Assembly: GCA_017311185.1 (NCBI GenBank)
Contig: JAESUZ010000756.1
Coordinates: 992,001 to 1,056,000 of the forward strand
DNA length: 64,000 nt
Direction: 5' to 3'
Origin: Proteles cristata cristata
Lineage: Eukaryota; Chordata; Mammalia; Carnivora; Hyaenidae
Below the pieces are notes generated by a model, which saw only the letters and a program-made list of their open reading frames with translations, was not told the origin of the DNA and did no database searches. The position numbers and the translations under genes were made by a program. This document shows, in pieces, positions 62,913 through 64,000 of this stretch (positions are counted from its first letter, which is position 1; every line of letters starts with the position of its first letter).

Positions 62913-63097
62913 GGTTTGATTTGCTCTTTATGAACCCAAATGGTAACACAGAAGAAATATTGGAAACTGTGAGTATATATATATAAGGAGGCAGTATGCA
63001 ACAGTCCAATCAGACAACAAAGATAGAATCTACTGCCATAGGAAATGGTATGTCGGATCACTAGAGGTTTCCAATAATAAGCTAGCTGAAGACTTAA

Positions 63098-63309
63098 AAA
63101 AATTTTTAATGTTTATTTATTTTTGAGAAACAGAGAGACAGAGTGTGAGCAGGGGAAGGTCAGAGAGAGAGGGAGACACAGAATCTGAAGCAGGCTCCAG
63201 GCTCTGAGCTGTCAGCACAGAGCCCGACATGAGGCTTGAACTCATCAACGGTGAGATCATGACCTGATCCAAAGTTGGACATTTAAGCAACTGAGCCACC
63301 CAGGTACTC
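63098..63309 (-). mobile_element. Felid SINE, target duplication
   Basis: Reverse copy; CTAGCTGAAGACTTAA at about 63082-63097 and 63310-63325. Confidence 0.95.
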
Positions 63310-63325
63310 CTAGCTGAAGACTTAA

Positions 63326-64000
63326 TGGAGAGGTCACTGAAGGGATTCAATTATCAAGTGAGCATTCGCACTAGGTAACCTTCAATATACCTTCTAGAGA
63401 CTGTATGACTCCTTGGTTTTCCATTTGGAATGAAAGACCAGTAGCCTTGAAATGAAAAATGGGGGGAAAATCAAAAGCAAAAAATTCCTTTAGGGTCACT
63501 TTCCTCAGGAAAATTTAAAGTCAGAATTTTGAGAGGATGAATTTTCATTGATGGTTTACCTGCTCTGGGTGGGCACTGGCGTAAAAAAATGCATTGTTTT
63601 TCGGTATTAGTATATTATTCAAATATTTTTTTATTTCTCCACACTTTTAGAAGGAGATTGAGAATGTGAACAGATCTTATAGGAAATCTGCAGCAGCAAA
63701 GAAAGCTTTTTAATATCAGATCTATGTGGAAAGATAAAAGCAAGGGATTTAACTAAAGAAAAAAATGGCTAAAGATGACATTGTTATTCCTAAATGAAAT
63801 CAGGAGTTACCTGATCACAACTACACATAAGCATTTTACTATTTAAAAATAAAGTCTATGCTTTCTATTATAAATGCAATTTATTCTTTAAAGATTTCAA
63901 AAGTAAAGACAACTAGATAGAGTTAACAAAACAAAACACAGGATTATACCCACTTTGAAAGGCTCCAGCAGTCATAACACAGACATATGATCTCCAGAAA
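63326..64000. other. Unassigned intron 3 sequence
   Basis: No gene or transposon recognised. Confidence 0.5.

Overview
This is mammalian nuclear DNA from a carnivore of the cat lineage (Felidae or a close feliform). The main evidence is about 31 copies of the tRNA-Lys-derived carnivore SINE in its felid form, with the head GGCGCCTGGGTGGCTCAGTC and the signature TCAGAGCCTGGAGCCTG. Young L1 tails ending in an ACTGGGTGTTATGTGGAAAC-type 3' UTR, old mammalian L1M, L2, MIR, MLT1 and MER5A copies, and many dinucleotide repeats fit the same picture. There are no bacterial operons, CRISPR arrays or prokaryotic signals.

Only one host protein-coding segment is supported: exon 4 of ESR1 (estrogen receptor alpha), on the minus strand at 60040-60375. 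It is 336 bp, has a clean AG acceptor and a CAG|GTAAGA donor, and encodes the hinge, the nuclear localisation region and the start of the ligand-binding domain through helix 3. Positions 60376-64000 are the 3' end of intron 3. Positions 1-60039 are the 5' part of the very long intron 4. I did not find exon 5, so intron 4 runs off the left edge.

Region by region, read along the plus strand (antisense to the gene). 1-5200: ancient MIR, L2 and L1M remnants, two SINEs, a CA repeat and two small tandem repeats. 5240-7135: an L1 whose 5' part is inverted. 7.1-15.5 kb: mostly unique AT-rich intron with scattered SINEs, an L1M tail, L2/MIR scraps and an MLT1 scrap. 15.9-19.2 kb: an old L1M interrupted by a young L1, a SINE and a TATG-rich microsatellite. 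20-24.6 kb: SINEs, a GGAT/GATA repeat, a second young L1 with a 17-bp target duplication, MIRs and MER5A. 24.6-34.9 kb: mainly unique sequence, a GT repeat, L1-like remnants and SINEs. 35-39 kb: an L2 apparently split by a minus-strand L1. 39-53 kb: SINEs, two MLT1 LTRs, a G-rich run and unique sequence. 53.2-58.2 kb: a near-complete but decayed L1M carrying seven SINE pieces. 58.2-61.6 kb: a repeat-poor interval containing the exon. 61.6-64 kb: SINEs, MIR and MLT1.

I see no new gene system. The points worth a second look are structural: the inverted L1, the nested insertions, a strong bias for transposons to lie antisense to ESR1, hinge substitutions in the exon, and short tandem duplications. 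Repeat family names come from recognising consensus sequences by eye, so subfamily labels are approximate and repeat edges are good to about 5-20 bases except where a target duplication fixes them.
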